Assembly (NCBI GenBank): GCA_030159075.1
Contig: BROG01000156.1
Location: 673,501-737,500 of the forward strand
Origin: Atrina japonica
Lineage: Eukaryota > Mollusca > Bivalvia > Pterioida > Pinnidae
DNA length: 64,000 nucleotides
Direction of reading: 5' to 3'
Both the position numbers and the translations under genes were made by a program. This document shows, in pieces, positions 12,780-22,311 of the stretch (position 1 is its first letter; every line of letters starts with the position of its first letter). Below the pieces are notes generated by a model. The model was not told the origin of the DNA, searched no databases, and worked only from the letters and a program-made list of their open reading frames with translations.

Positions 12780-13290
12780 AACTGCACAGCAATACGACGT
12801 CACGTATTGCACGGGCGTATTGAAATTTGTATCCTGACCGTATGATAACACATTCGTGTAATTAAAATGCAAATGACGTTCCCGAACATACATTATCTGA
12901 TTTTAACTGGCTTATTGATGTCGTTTGATTATTTCAAGGTTTACTGTCATAGATCGTCAATGGGGTAAAAGTTTAATTTTTGCGTGAATTGTGTTGAATA
13001 TTACTCGATTGGTAAATTTATTATAATGCCAACGTAACGCAACATAGATCTCTTTAAAAAATTGCAAATTTTTGACATTTGTCTTTCAATTGTCTTTGTT
13101 TAGAACTCACAAAACAACTTGACCTTTGCACCCTTATGCGTCTTAAATTTGGATCCAATCCAATGCAATTAATAGATTGTACATTTTACAGAAAAAATGA
13201 TACACAGACAAAACTACACAAATATTTCTTTCCGTATCATCAGACTGCACGCGATCGTTGTAGCGAAAGGATTCAACTAGAGTGTAGCTC
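12780..13290 (+). repeat. Dispersed repeat family A, split partial copies
   Basis: 12780-12895 has 'ccatatccaactgcacagca', 'cgtattgcacgggcgtattg' and 'gaccgtatgataac'. 13190-13290 has 'acagacaaaactacacaa', 'ttccgtatcatcagactgca' and the hairpin arm 'cgttgtagcgaaaggattca'. Together they match the ends of the family-A unit at 8685-9050 and of the copy at 49480-49720. The second part runs almost directly into the Penelope-like remnant. Confidence 0.7.
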
Positions 13291-13334
13291 GATGTCGACT
13301 GGAAGACATTTTTGAGAGTTCATTTTCAAATAAT

Positions 13335-13867
13335 ATGCCATCGATTTCTAAATGTTCTGTCAAAAATTGTAAAACATGTCATATATTAATAAATGATCAG
13401 GGGTTTATCAGCAATTTGACAAATAAGCATTACAACACCAGAAGCTGGAATCATCTGGATCATGTAACGTTGTTTATGGAATTGAGTGTACCTTGTTTGG
13501 TTTGATTTATGTTGGCGAGACAAAGGGGCCTTTAAATAAAAGAGTGTCTGGTCATCGATTCGAGGTTAATAATGGGAGTAACCAGATACTCTATCGACAT
13601 TTCAACTCCCCTGACCATTCCATTTTGTCTATGAGATTGCGTTTAATTGTAAATATATACCACTGGACCAACAATCCCACCTTGAGTACCCCCTTTCGTA
13701 GAAAACGTGAAGAATTTTGGATTAAACAGCTTGGCATTGCATACCCCAATGGATGTAACGATAATATTCAAAGTGTAGGAAATCTATTAAGCCCGATATA
13801 TATAGCAGCAAACTTTATTCTGTTCCTTTTACACTACTTAATGAACTTTTTCAGGAAGCAAGAATGA
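13335..13867 (+). pseudogene. Penelope-like element (N-terminal GIY-YIG type): zinc-finger and GIY-YIG endonuclease remnant
   Basis: 13335-13450 reads KCSVKNCKTCHILINDQG, a cysteine cluster C-x4-C-x2-C as found just before the endonuclease in Naiad-type elements. A frameshift near 13455 then switches to the frame reading CNVVYGIECTLFGLIYVGET, where GLIYVGET is the GIY-YIG core, followed by LNKRVSGHRFEVNN and RRKREEFWIKQLG. In its life cycle such an endonuclease would nick DNA to prime reverse transcription at the target. The frame ends at a TGA at 13865 after losing similarity, so this copy is dead. It lies in intron 2 of the alkylsulfatase gene. Confidence 0.85.
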
Positions 13868-14174
13868 ACCCCTACACGGATTCTTCAACCCCAGAATACA
13901 CACTGAACCCCATTATAATGGACATTGCTTATCACAGACTGTTCATGCCTACACGCGTTACAAACGATGACTGTTCTGAACAGAAACGTCTTTTCCTAAA
14001 ACATAAATTTACATATAAAGGTATAGATGCTTTAAACATTGGCAATGTTCTAAATCACAAAAAAGTTCAGTCCTGTGTTCCGCCATATTCTAAACTGAAG
14101 ACCACGCCTTGCATTTCATATAGCTATACACCTAGCATCGCATCCAAGCTATTCAATTACAATGTAAAAATTTC
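13864..14174 (+). pseudogene. Penelope-like element: linker and pre-RT region remnant
   Basis: In a third frame this reads IIMDIAYHRLFMPT, KRLFLKHKFTYKGIDALNIG, NVLNHKKVQSCVPPYSK and CISYSYTPSIASKLFNYN. I recognise these blocks as the region between GIY-YIG and RT in the mollusc N-terminal-GIY-YIG Penelope elements. Similarity stops at about 14174, exactly where repeat family B begins. About 200 residues expected before RT are missing, so an insertion accompanied by a deletion is likely. Confidence 0.75.
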
Positions 14175-14340
14175 AGATACCAAAGTATAAATCAATAGAA
14201 TGTCCAGGACATAGATACAAATCCGGTAAAAATGGACAAACACGGACCTCTGGAAACCAAGAGGTAGGATCAGGTGCCATGGAGGAGTAAGCATCCCCTG
14301 TCTACCGGTCACACCCGCCGTGAGTCCACAGTAAGTCCAA
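14175..14340 (+). repeat. Repeat family B, single terminal arm inside the Penelope-like remnant
   Basis: It starts 'agataccaaagtataaatc' and ends 'cacccgccgtgagtccacag'. The interior has 'ggacctctgg-aaccaagagg' and 'gaggagtaagcatcccctgt'. The same arm ends the intact-looking element at 25997-26432, so this is one arm only. It interrupts the retroelement between its linker and RT parts. Confidence 0.8.
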
Positions 14341-14690
14341 TGAAACACGTGAGGAGTTTATCCTCGTCACAATTGGTACAGACGTCTCAACAACCGCCAA
14401 CGAAAAGGCAACTCAACATTTGAATTATGGAAATCCTACATACACACGTAGCTCACTTTCAAAGGATGAGATCCTTCAAAATCACGTGTCCGTATTACGC
14501 TCATTTGATATATCTACAACGGATACCGATTTCGAGTTACCACATTTATATTGGATACCTAAACTTCATAAAACCCCATATAAGCAGAGGTACATTGCAG
14601 GATACAGCAAATGTTCTACCAAACCTCTATCGTTACTTCTTACCAAGATATTGACAGCCGTTAAAGCGATATAAGCTGTCACAATGGTTA
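14341..14690 (+). pseudogene. Penelope-like element: start of reverse transcriptase domain, truncated
   Basis: The frame reads NPTYTRSSLSKDEILQNHVS, then YWIPKLHKTP, QRYIAGYSKCSTKPLS and LLTKILTAVK. These are RT motifs 1 to 2a of Penelope-like elements. Similarity ends near 14672, and the catalytic YxDD region is absent from the window, so this copy cannot be active. With the upstream GIY-YIG it gives the order endonuclease-then-RT, the permuted order of the Naiad group rather than the RT-then-endonuclease order of classic Penelope. Confidence 0.85.
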
Positions 14691-15980
14691 TTTTTGTCCC
14701 CTGACGTATAGTCGAGAATATGATAAAATGTGTGTTCAAATACATTATCAAACACGTGAAACGTTGTAAAAGATATTCTTTTCGAAGTTATTTGTTTTAT
14801 TAGGATTTAAGTTTCCCCGTACCTTAAAAAATCCAGCTGTATTTCCGTATGCAATGACCTTTCAGATAAACTCGTTCGCCAAATCAAATGTACTTCGTAA
14901 TTCGGTCGGGGATTTCGGTCCTTTACGCTCTCGGACTATGTTAAAGTCGGTCGATTTTTATATCTAATTTTAAAATACAGGACGTGATCTTTATTGGAAA
15001 GTGCATGTAGTATGTTAAATATATGTTTTAACGCTATTTTAAATATCTGATGAATATATGAATAAAAATATCAGGTCACTAAAAGAAATTTTTCCGATCT
15101 TGAATGTTACCCTGAATGCTGACATTGACAAAATCAAAACAATATAACTGTGAAAAGTATGCGTACCTCATGTTTTACAATAGCACCGCCATGTCCAGTG
15201 GAGTTAGACAGTTCATGATCATATGTGTCAAGAATAATAAAGCCGAGAATACAATGGGACGGGTTAAAAATGGGTCGAGATCACCCGATATACCCGGCAC
15301 GAGGACAATTTCAGAAACGAATGTTTTCAAACGACGAAAAAGACCAATTTTGCCTTAGGTATGAAATGATTATGTACGAAAATAAACGCAAAGTTGATAA
15401 GAATAGAATGTATATTAATTGCAAATAGCACGTGTTTATTGGACACTCGGATATCTTCGTAAATATTTACCGAAAGTTAATTTGCAATGCTCAAAGTAAT
15501 GGCGAACAAAGAATAACCGATATCACGGGTTACGTTTGTCAAGATTGTTGCAATTTTACACATGCATTTGCTATTCTAACCACCAGATGTTCTCTATGGA
15601 ATTTATATCAGATAAAATATTACATAAAATGGACATGTAAAATTTTTCACCTGCGACAGCTCATATCACTTTAAGGAGAAACTTCAGTAATATTGTACAG
15701 TTGCATATTCCAGAAGCAGTATAAATAAGATGTGGATACTTATAAATTCTAAACAACTTTTAGAAAATTTAAAGGCACTATTTTTCTCAAATTCACAGTA
15801 TCAAAACATACGACTTCTCTACTCTTTACAAAACTACTCTACATAAAAAATTAATAGAAAGGCTTTTTAGCATCATAGACAATTGTTTTTTCACTAAAGG
15901 TGGTACCCAAAAATTTAGATATCTAGTGATTGATTCTCGTGATACTTATTTTGTCAAATACCACTCTGATTCTAAACATA
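14691..15980. other. Intron 2 stretch, nothing recognised
   Basis: Several short frames (15116-15358, 15225-15428, 15432-15674) overlap each other without family resemblance or splice logic. I see no repeat shared with other parts of the window. Confidence 0.4.
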
Positions 15981-15984
15981 AATA

Positions 15985-16225
15985 CACTGAAGTTGATATT
16001 CAACTGTAATATTGTTTTGTATTTACTACATGTCCCATATCTATCTTTATGTGTACACACATTTACAATTCTTCCCGCTTTTAACGACGAAATTAAATGC
16101 TCTGGATGACATGAATCCCATTTAAAAAGTAGCTCCGGCGAAATTTCCGTACCCAGCTACGATGTTACGTATTGCATGAGCGTATTAAACTCTGTATGTT
16201 TTCGTATGCATGTAATGAATAGGAT
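15985..16225 (+). repeat. Dispersed repeat family A, partial copy
   Basis: Contains 'tttactacatgtcccatatc', 'gatgacatgaatcccattta', 'gtagctccggcgaaatttcc', 'gttacgtattgcatgagcgt' and 'attaaactctgtatg' in the order seen in the 49480-49720 copy. The hairpin core is missing. Confidence 0.75.
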
Positions 16226-16539
16226 TCTCTGCAATTCTGTATGAGAACATATTGGGTTTTACTTTGGGAGGAGTGTAAATTAAGGGTACATTGGTCAATT
16301 ATATATACGATTTAGCATATGTTTTATCAATGCGTATAGGTGCAATAAATTATCTTAACTGTGTCTACATACATAAATGTATAAACATAACAAAACTGTC
16401 GAAATTTACTTACTCATTTAGGCCATCTTACTTAACATTTGCTTAGTTAAAAGTCTTTTGGGTGTATTTGAATATATTGTACGTTAACGATAAAAATTAC
16501 AGTACCTTAGCGTTTTCTGATTGATATGACATATGGCTG

Positions 16540-16645
16540 ACCGGTCGACAGAAAATTCTTACTCTTCTACAGCACCTGACCTCACATCTGGTTTTTCACA
16601 TGTTTGCGTTTGTCAAATGCCCATCAGACCTGTTTACTTCTGTCT
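16540..16645 (-). repeat. Repeat family B, decayed arm
   Basis: 'gctgaccggtcgacag' followed by 'cttactcttctacagcacct' and 'cctcacatctgg' is a diverged reverse-oriented copy of the family-B arm seen at 20815-20898 and 25997. Confidence 0.55.
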
Positions 16646-17095
16646 GCTGAAATTCCTGGCGAGTAATACTTGTCTATATGTTATTTTAATATTCTCTTTG
16701 AAATTTTAGAAAAACAAAATATTATAAACACGCATTCAAATACAAAATTAAACGTTATCAATATCTAAATAGGTACACAATTACGTTTGTTGTTAAAACA
16801 ATATGCTTTGAATTATTCATATCGTGATTTTACGAATGGAACAAATGTTTACTGTAAAGTATCTAATGACATTTTCAATCGATACATACAAACCAATAAA
16901 CATAAATCGAGAGATGTTTAAAATGTCAGCTATTCTAATATCTTTTCATTACTAATCAAGGGTTTCTTGATAAAGTGTTGCTGATATGTCGTTGATTTCT
17001 CTTTTTTTACATACTCACAGATTTGAACAACCTTATAAAACACATAAAACATATAAACCTTAATTTATCACAAGTTCATCACGACGTAGCGCCTA

Positions 17096-17248
17096 CTTGC
17101 GGTTCTTTAGTGGTAGAGCGTTTGATTCGCAGGTGTAAGGTTCCGGGTTCGATTACCCGTATCGGGTCATACCAAAGACTTTAAAAATGGTAGCGACTGT
17201 TTCTTCGGCAAACGCTAGGCATGCGGAGTGAGAGTTACTGGGACCCGT
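17096..17248 (+). repeat. tRNA-derived SINE head with conserved body fragment
   Basis: 'ctttagtggtagagcg' is a clear tRNA D-arm/box A, and 'ccgggttcgattacccg' is a T-arm/box B. The would-be acceptor arms (GCGGTTC and TATCGGG) do not pair, so this is not a working tRNA. The following 'cttcggcaaacgctaggcat' and 'ggagtgagagttactggg' are typical of mollusc SINE bodies. The fold-back element at 17249 interrupts the body. Confidence 0.8.
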
Positions 17249-17392
17249 TTTACGAAAGCTCGTTAGTCTTAAATCCTAACTTTTAGTCCTAACTACCATG
17301 GCAACGCATCGCTGATTGGTCATTCCCATGGCAATTACGACTAAGACTTAGGATTTAGGACTGAAGACTTTTTGTAAAACGAGCCCTGGAGC
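17249..17392. mobile_element. MITE-like fold-back element, about 144 bp
   Basis: The left end 'acccgttttacgaaagctcg' continues into 'gtcttaaatcctaa'. The right end complements it: 'ttaggatttaggactgaaga' continuing 'tttttgtaaaacgagccc'. The terminal inverted repeats are about 38 bp with a few mismatches. It splits the SINE at 17096, so it is younger than that SINE. No coding capacity. Confidence 0.75.
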
Positions 17393-17469
17393 CAGTAACT
17401 GAAAGCTCTCTTAGCGACTAAGTACATCTTAAGAACATCATAACGGTAAATTATGTAACTCAAAACAGT

Positions 17470-17590
17470 TTTAAGAATGAGTTAAGGAACTAACGGTTCA
17501 TCACTAATTATAACGGATGATGGCTCTCTTAACACATTCTTATTGACAATTTAAGGGTGGGTGTAACTCAACTCATTCTTACTTAGTAAC
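17470..17590. repeat. Inverted repeat, AACTCATTCTTA type
   Basis: 'taagaatgagtt' at about 17471 and 'aactcattctta' at about 17570 are exact complements around an interior of about 85 bp. Probably another small fold-back element with unclear outer ends. Confidence 0.5.
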
Positions 17591-18027
17591 GTCATTCTTA
17601 GGCCAACGTTAGACCAATTTAGATGTAACCGGTATGATACTTATTTTTATTTTTTCTCGTAATGACTAAGGTCGATCCTACCCTATCTTGGCACTGGCAC
17701 ACAAGTAATTCCAAATTTAATTCTGACTGCAAACCAATAAATTTTCTTTTCTTTTTTAAATAATATCATTTATTTGTATGCCATTGTAAGTGCATTTGAT
17801 TGAATAAACATGACATTTGATTTGCCGGCTTAACAGTAAAAAGGCTTAATCAAATCGTTGATTTTAAATCTTGGATGATAAAAGAAACAAAATAGATAGC
17901 AATTACATAACATAATTTTAACCATATATGGAATTTTTACACTTGGACAATAAATAAAGTTGTTTCAAAAAATTCGTATTCACTAATTATTATAATTTTG
18001 TTGCTGTTTAGCTTTAATGTTATTAGG

Positions 18028-18246
18028 TTGGTATAGTATAAAGAACATCACGCATTGAACCATAAAGTATCTCAATTCCGGTCAGCGCATTCTCGATCCC
18101 TGTTGAAACTTGAAGATGAATTTGGTGAAAAAGTTTTAATTACCAATTTACATTTGGAAGGTCGTCGGTCTACTAACCAGGTATACTGTAGTCGCATTCC
18201 CTCCTCCACCAATGAAAACTGGTCGCTAACATATATGTATAACTAA
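18028..18246 (+). repeat. tRNA-derived SINE, diverged copy
   Basis: 'cacgcattgaaccataaagt' and 'ttccctcctccaccaatgaa' followed by 'aactggtcgctaac' line up with the SINE at 5388-5615. The open frame at 18055-18246 is entirely SINE-derived. Confidence 0.7.
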
Positions 18247-18875
18247 TACATTATTGTTAGTCACGTAAAATACTATTCAAAGTTTATATTCATAAAGAAA
18301 ATGGATGTTATGATTATAATAATGGTTTTATACCACAAATGTAGTATTGAATATATAGATAGAAATATCGAGCATTGAAGAAATTTCTTGCTTATCAATT
18401 ATTAATGGAAAGCCTTGAAATTGGACTAAACTCATACCACCATGATAAATGTTTAGATTATGAATCTAGCATAAGAGATATTATTTCGCACTTTAATTTA
18501 TTGGTTTAGTTGATTCTAAAATATTACAAATATGGAATTTATACAGATATATTAAATTTATTTCAATATTTCTTTAGCATTTATTTTTACACTAAAGCAG
18601 AGGACGTTTAGATGTTTGCAGTGGGACCGTTTTAACCTGAATGCAATGTTGTCATGAATTCAGATCAAAGCTGTCCCAAGTTTGTGCTTGTACAGTAATA
18701 AACCATTCTAAATGAATGTTATGCATTTTCTTTAACTCCTGTATTGTCGTACTTAAGAATTACTATACACTAATAAAATTATGTGCGGAATAATATTTCA
18801 TGTGTTAGATTTATATATAAACCATAAATTTATCATTACGTTACAATTATAGTCAGATTCGAGATTTTCTTCAAA

Positions 18876-18883
<8 letters not shown>

Positions 18884-18962
<79 letters not shown>
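18884..18962. repeat. (TA)n microsatellite
   Basis: A nearly pure TA dinucleotide run of about 80 bp in intron 2. Confidence 0.97.
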
Positions 18963-18967
<5 letters not shown>

Positions 18968-19032
18968 CCACTTAATCTACAATTATATATTTCTTTTATA
19001 GTAGTACCATATTCCCTCTTTTTGATTTAACA

Positions 19033-19152
19033 GGGGTTTTCCCCAAAAAATCAAACAGTGGTAACATGATAGAAGTATATCTTAAACTTTTCCATGTTTT
19101 CCCCAAAACATAAAAAAGTGGCAACATGCTAGAAGTATATCTTAAACTTTTC
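19033..19152 (+). repeat. Tandem duplication, about 62 bp x 2
   Basis: 'ttttccccaaaa' ... 'gtggYaacatgMtagaagta' ... 'tcttaaacttttcc' occurs twice in direct succession (about 19035-19093 and 19096-19153) with few differences. A recent local duplication in intron 2. Confidence 0.85.
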
Positions 19153-19789
19153 CGTAAAGCCTTTGTAAACTAAATGGTTTCAGTTACGGGCCCCAGACCC
19201 TCACTTAAACGACCACCTCGCTAACCAGACCACTATAAACCTATAGTAATCATTCATTGCAAATATTCCGTGCACAGTTGATATTACAACTTATTTACCC
19301 CACCCCATCCCCACCCCTTCGTAAGTCTATTCACAAATAGCTATGGCTTCAAATATTATATTCCGTCTAAACAAATAAAAATATATGCCATTGCTGCAAC
19401 AGTTTGGTGGAAATTGAATTTGTCGTGGAGTCGAAATTGAAAATGTTTTATCCTTTGACCTCAAGTCAATATATTCATATATTTATCAGGCGAGGTAATT
19501 TGATTCAGGAACATTTATGTGCTTATCTATTATGCAGGTGATTTTGTAATCTCGGTTGTCGGTTTATTCCTTTCTTATTTCAAGTATTATCGCGCTACAA
19601 GTTTTATTACTTACTAAAGAAATGACGTAACACTTGAATAAGAAAACGAGAGACACAGGACCTTAAGTTGCTAAACTGCAAATTTGTACAATAATTCCAC
19701 TATATGCAACTTGTCTTTTATACTTAGGGGGTTGTGACCTTGTTATTTGATCCCATATCTTTGAAACGATATCTAAATAATCAGTAATC

Positions 19790-19822
19790 CTTAATCTTAA
19801 TTGAGTGCTTGATTTTCACTCG

Positions 19823-19878
<56 letters not shown>

Positions 19879-19897
19879 CTTAATTGAGTGCTTGATA
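19790..19897 (+). repeat. (TA)n tract flanked by a 21-bp direct repeat, near the exon 3 acceptor
   Basis: 'aatcttaattgagtgcttga' occurs at about 19793 and again at about 19876, with a (TA)n run of about 48 bp between. The second copy ends only about 45 bp before the exon 3 acceptor, so the expansion lies close to the likely branch point. The open frame at 19805 starts in this tract and enters exon 3 by chance. Confidence 0.9.
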
Positions 19898-19942
19898 ATT
19901 TGTTTGGCTGTAAATCCGGACCTTCAATATCAAATTTTACAG

Positions 19943-20198
19943 GCATTTATTGAGGACCCGGAAAATCCACCCGAGATATGGGCCCACCAGGAAATTCTTA
20001 AAGAATTTCGGAGGTCATTTTCCACTGTATCTACGATTGGCTATAAAAGAGCGATGCGTCAGTTTGGCGTTTTACTTCCGGATGCAGTGAATGCTGGGAT
20101 TGGTCTTAAACTGAGGTACGGTAAAGAAGGATCCACGTTAGCAATTGTCTATCCAAATAAATATGTTACAAAGCCAAAAACCGATGTCAACCTAGCTG
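19943..20198 (+). CDS. Linear alkylsulfatase, coding exon 3
   Basis: Codes residues 130-214 plus the first base of Gly215. The acceptor is 'caaattttacag' and the donor is GCTG|GTAAGT (phase 1). Joined to exon 2 it reads HTYGAS-AFIEDPENPPEIWA, the continuation expected for eukaryotic members, so no exon is missing across the 11.4 kb intron. It covers the segment GYKRAMRQFGVLLPDAVNAG and the strand region up to the second half of the fold. A (TA)n tract and a duplicated 21-bp flank lie 45-150 bp upstream of the acceptor. Confidence 0.88.
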
Positions 20199-20646
20199 GT
20201 AAGTACCATTTACATCTAAACATTTTAATTATTGTAAATTAGTTGTTCCTATATAAAAAAAGTCCTTTTGAAATTCTGTCGACGGATTTTTTTACATTTG
20301 CTGATTAAAAGTTATCTATAAAATATTTGAAATATAATATCAGAAATGTGATACTACTATCACAAGTAAATGAAGTTCTACGAATCTGAATTAATGATAA
20401 ACCATTACATTTGTAGAAAAAAATTAAATCAATGTTTATATCTTTAAGTTTTAATCAGTTAATTGGGAATTGTGCTTGCTATTTGTCTCTGATCATTTTA
20501 GAATTGATTTTAACCACTACTGTGTAACCAATGGAGAGAGATTGAAACAAATGGGATGACCAGGTTTAGTTATAATTAACGATATTTGACGTGATGCTTA
20601 ACGTACGTCTTTCCTTAACTCTCTGTATTTTCTCAAACTTAAGAAC

Positions 20647-20785
20647 AACTTGGGCCTTGTATGAAATACCTTAAACTCATAAGAAATATATTTTAAAAAT
20701 TTAAGAGAACAGGGGAAATTTATTATTTTAAAATTTTAAAATATATTTCTTATGAGTTTAAGGTATTCCATACAAGGCCCAAGTT
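20647..20785. mobile_element. Near-perfect hairpin/MITE, 58-bp arms, in alkylsulfatase intron 3
   Basis: The left arm 20647-20704 begins 'aacttgggccttgtatg'. The right arm 20728-20785 is its reverse complement with two mismatches. The loop is 23 nt. AAC flanks both ends, a possible 3-bp target duplication. The arms hardly differ, so insertion is recent or the arms are kept alike. An intron 3 transcript would fold into a long double-stranded stem. Confidence 0.88.
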
Positions 20786-20814
20786 AACGACATTGATCAC
20801 CCGTTTACGATCAG

Positions 20815-20898
20815 TTATATCGGGGAATGCTTACTCCTGCATGGCACCTGATCCCACCTCTGGTTTTCCAGAGGTCCGTGGTTGTCCAGTTTTTACCA
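20815..20898 (-). repeat. Repeat family B arm, reverse orientation
   Basis: 'gaatgcttactcctgcatgg', 'cacctgatcccacctctgg' and 'ccagaggtccgtggttgtcc' are the complement of the arm at 14175-14340. A family-I element begins exactly where this arm stops. Confidence 0.75.
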
Positions 20899-21306
20899 GG
20901 GCCCGAAGTCACCAGATTTACTCAGTACTCAAGCTCAACTATCTTTTCATGATTTTAAGGTAAAAACACGGAAAAATTAATTCTGTATCTGGACATATTT
21001 GTATATTGACAGCATACAATTGTAAATAATGATCAAAATTATTGTTAATTTGAAGTAAATATATATTAAGATATATTAAAAAATAGTTTGAGTACTTACT
21101 CAAATTTTGAGTACCGTACTCAACGTATTTATTTATTTCTTACATGAAAATCATAAGTGTGATGCAAAGATTTATATGTGAATGATGAAAAGTAATAATA
21201 TGTTTCTTAATTACTGAAACCCCAAAATTTACAAGTGATTATACAGTCAAAATAACAAAATAAAAGTTGAGCTTGAGTACTGAGTAAATTTGGTGATTTC
21301 GGGCCC
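20899..21306. mobile_element. MITE family I, complete copy (408 bp)
   Basis: It begins GGGCCCGAAGTCACCAGATT and ends with the complement, 'gtaaatttggtgatttcggg' plus CCC. The terminal inverted repeats run about 42 bp, through 'actcagtactcaagctcaac'. The interior is AT-rich and non-coding, with an internal 'gagtacttactcaaattttg' palindrome. Another copy lies at 46717-47145, and a left end runs off the window at 63973. Confidence 0.85.
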
Positions 21307-21689
21307 AGATGTTTATCTTTATCCTGGTCATCCTAAAGATGTATACTTTGGTTTCTGAGATTTTATTTTATAGTGTCAATTTTGTATTAACTGATAATGT
21401 ATTTGACATCTTAAAGCTTATATATCACCGAATATTGCTCTATTTGCGAGTATGAAAAATAAAATCATTAACAGCGTTCCGTGTGGTCCCCGCCAGAAGT
21501 AATATGACATTGTGTAATAGTCTTGAATATTGTCACTGTCATTAATTTTCATCAGAATAGATCGGAATATAAATCCAATCTATCAGGGACTTTATTTATC
21601 TCTTTAAGAGAATCATAAAATAAGATGCCTACACAAGCAGATTACATCCACGTTTATTTATAGCTGGCACCAATCATCTTTCGGGACAT

Positions 21690-21985
21690 TTCGTTTGTTT
21701 GTTTGTTTGTTGTTGTTTAACGTCCCACTCTAGAATCTTTCACTCATATGGTGACGTCACCAAATGCCGATGAAGGGCTTCAAATTTTGGCCTATGGTCG
21801 GCACTTACGGCCATTGAGTAGTGAGGGTTCTTTAACGTGCCGACACCTACTGCGACACGGGACCTCGAGTTTTACAGTCGCATCCCAAGGACAGAAAACC
21901 AACCTGCCGCTGTCTGGACTTGAACTCATGACATCACGATCAAGAGTCGAGCGCTCTATTGACTGAGCCAGGCCGACTGTCGGGA
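21690..21985 (-). repeat. tRNA-derived SINE, complete copy in reverse orientation
   Basis: On the minus strand the head is 'ggcctggctcagtcaataga' with 'gcgctcgactcttgatcgtg' and box-B 'gagttcaagtccag'. The body contains 'gaggtcccgtgtcgcagtag', 'gcacgttaaagaaccctcac' and 'aatggccgtaagtgcc'. The tail 'gggacgttaaacaac' ends in a (CAAA)n-like run. The layout is typical of widespread mollusc SINEs. The frames at 21748-21966 and 21792-22061 are SINE artefacts. Confidence 0.9.
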
Positions 21986-22168
21986 TATCTCGTAGATATA
22001 TCCGAAGACACCCGGAAAGTAATAAGAGGTCATATCTTTTTTCCGTGTAAACACCAAACAATATCGATAGTTTTTTGCATCAATTTCAATAGCTGAAATT
22101 TTGAAGGAAAGAGAAACTTGAAATGTGTTCAGTTGTTTTGTTAAACGTAAATGAAAACTTAAGAAATA

Positions 22169-22260
22169 TTAACCCTTCCGTCCCTAAGTATCTAGATGGT
22201 ATGATCTTTTCTATTGTTTAGACCAGTCTGTTGTGGCTTGTAGGGTTTAAAGGGTTTTAA
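22169..22260. mobile_element. Short TTAA-ended repeat, family E copy 1
   Basis: About 90 bp between TTAACCCTTCCGTCCC and 'gtagggtttaaagggtttt', with internal 'ttttctattgtttagac'. The same pattern occurs at 34454-34544 and 38088-38176. The ends are inverted and include TTAA. It sits about 50 bp upstream of the last alkylsulfatase exon. Confidence 0.7.
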
Positions 22261-22311
22261 AAGATTGTGTGCACAGCTATGACTAATTATTCTTTTCTGT
22301 CATGCGTTTAG

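Noticed and set aside
13335..14690. Two tandem classic Penelope copies (end of one, start of the next)
   Set aside because: Not excluded, but the linker blocks between GIY-YIG and RT match the single permuted-element layout, so one Naiad-type remnant is simpler.
17098..17168. tRNA gene
   Set aside because: D-arm and T-arm sequences are clear, but the acceptor arms do not pair and a SINE body follows, so it is a tRNA-derived SINE head.
21748..22061. Protein-coding frames on both strands
   Set aside because: Entirely within a complete tRNA-derived SINE.
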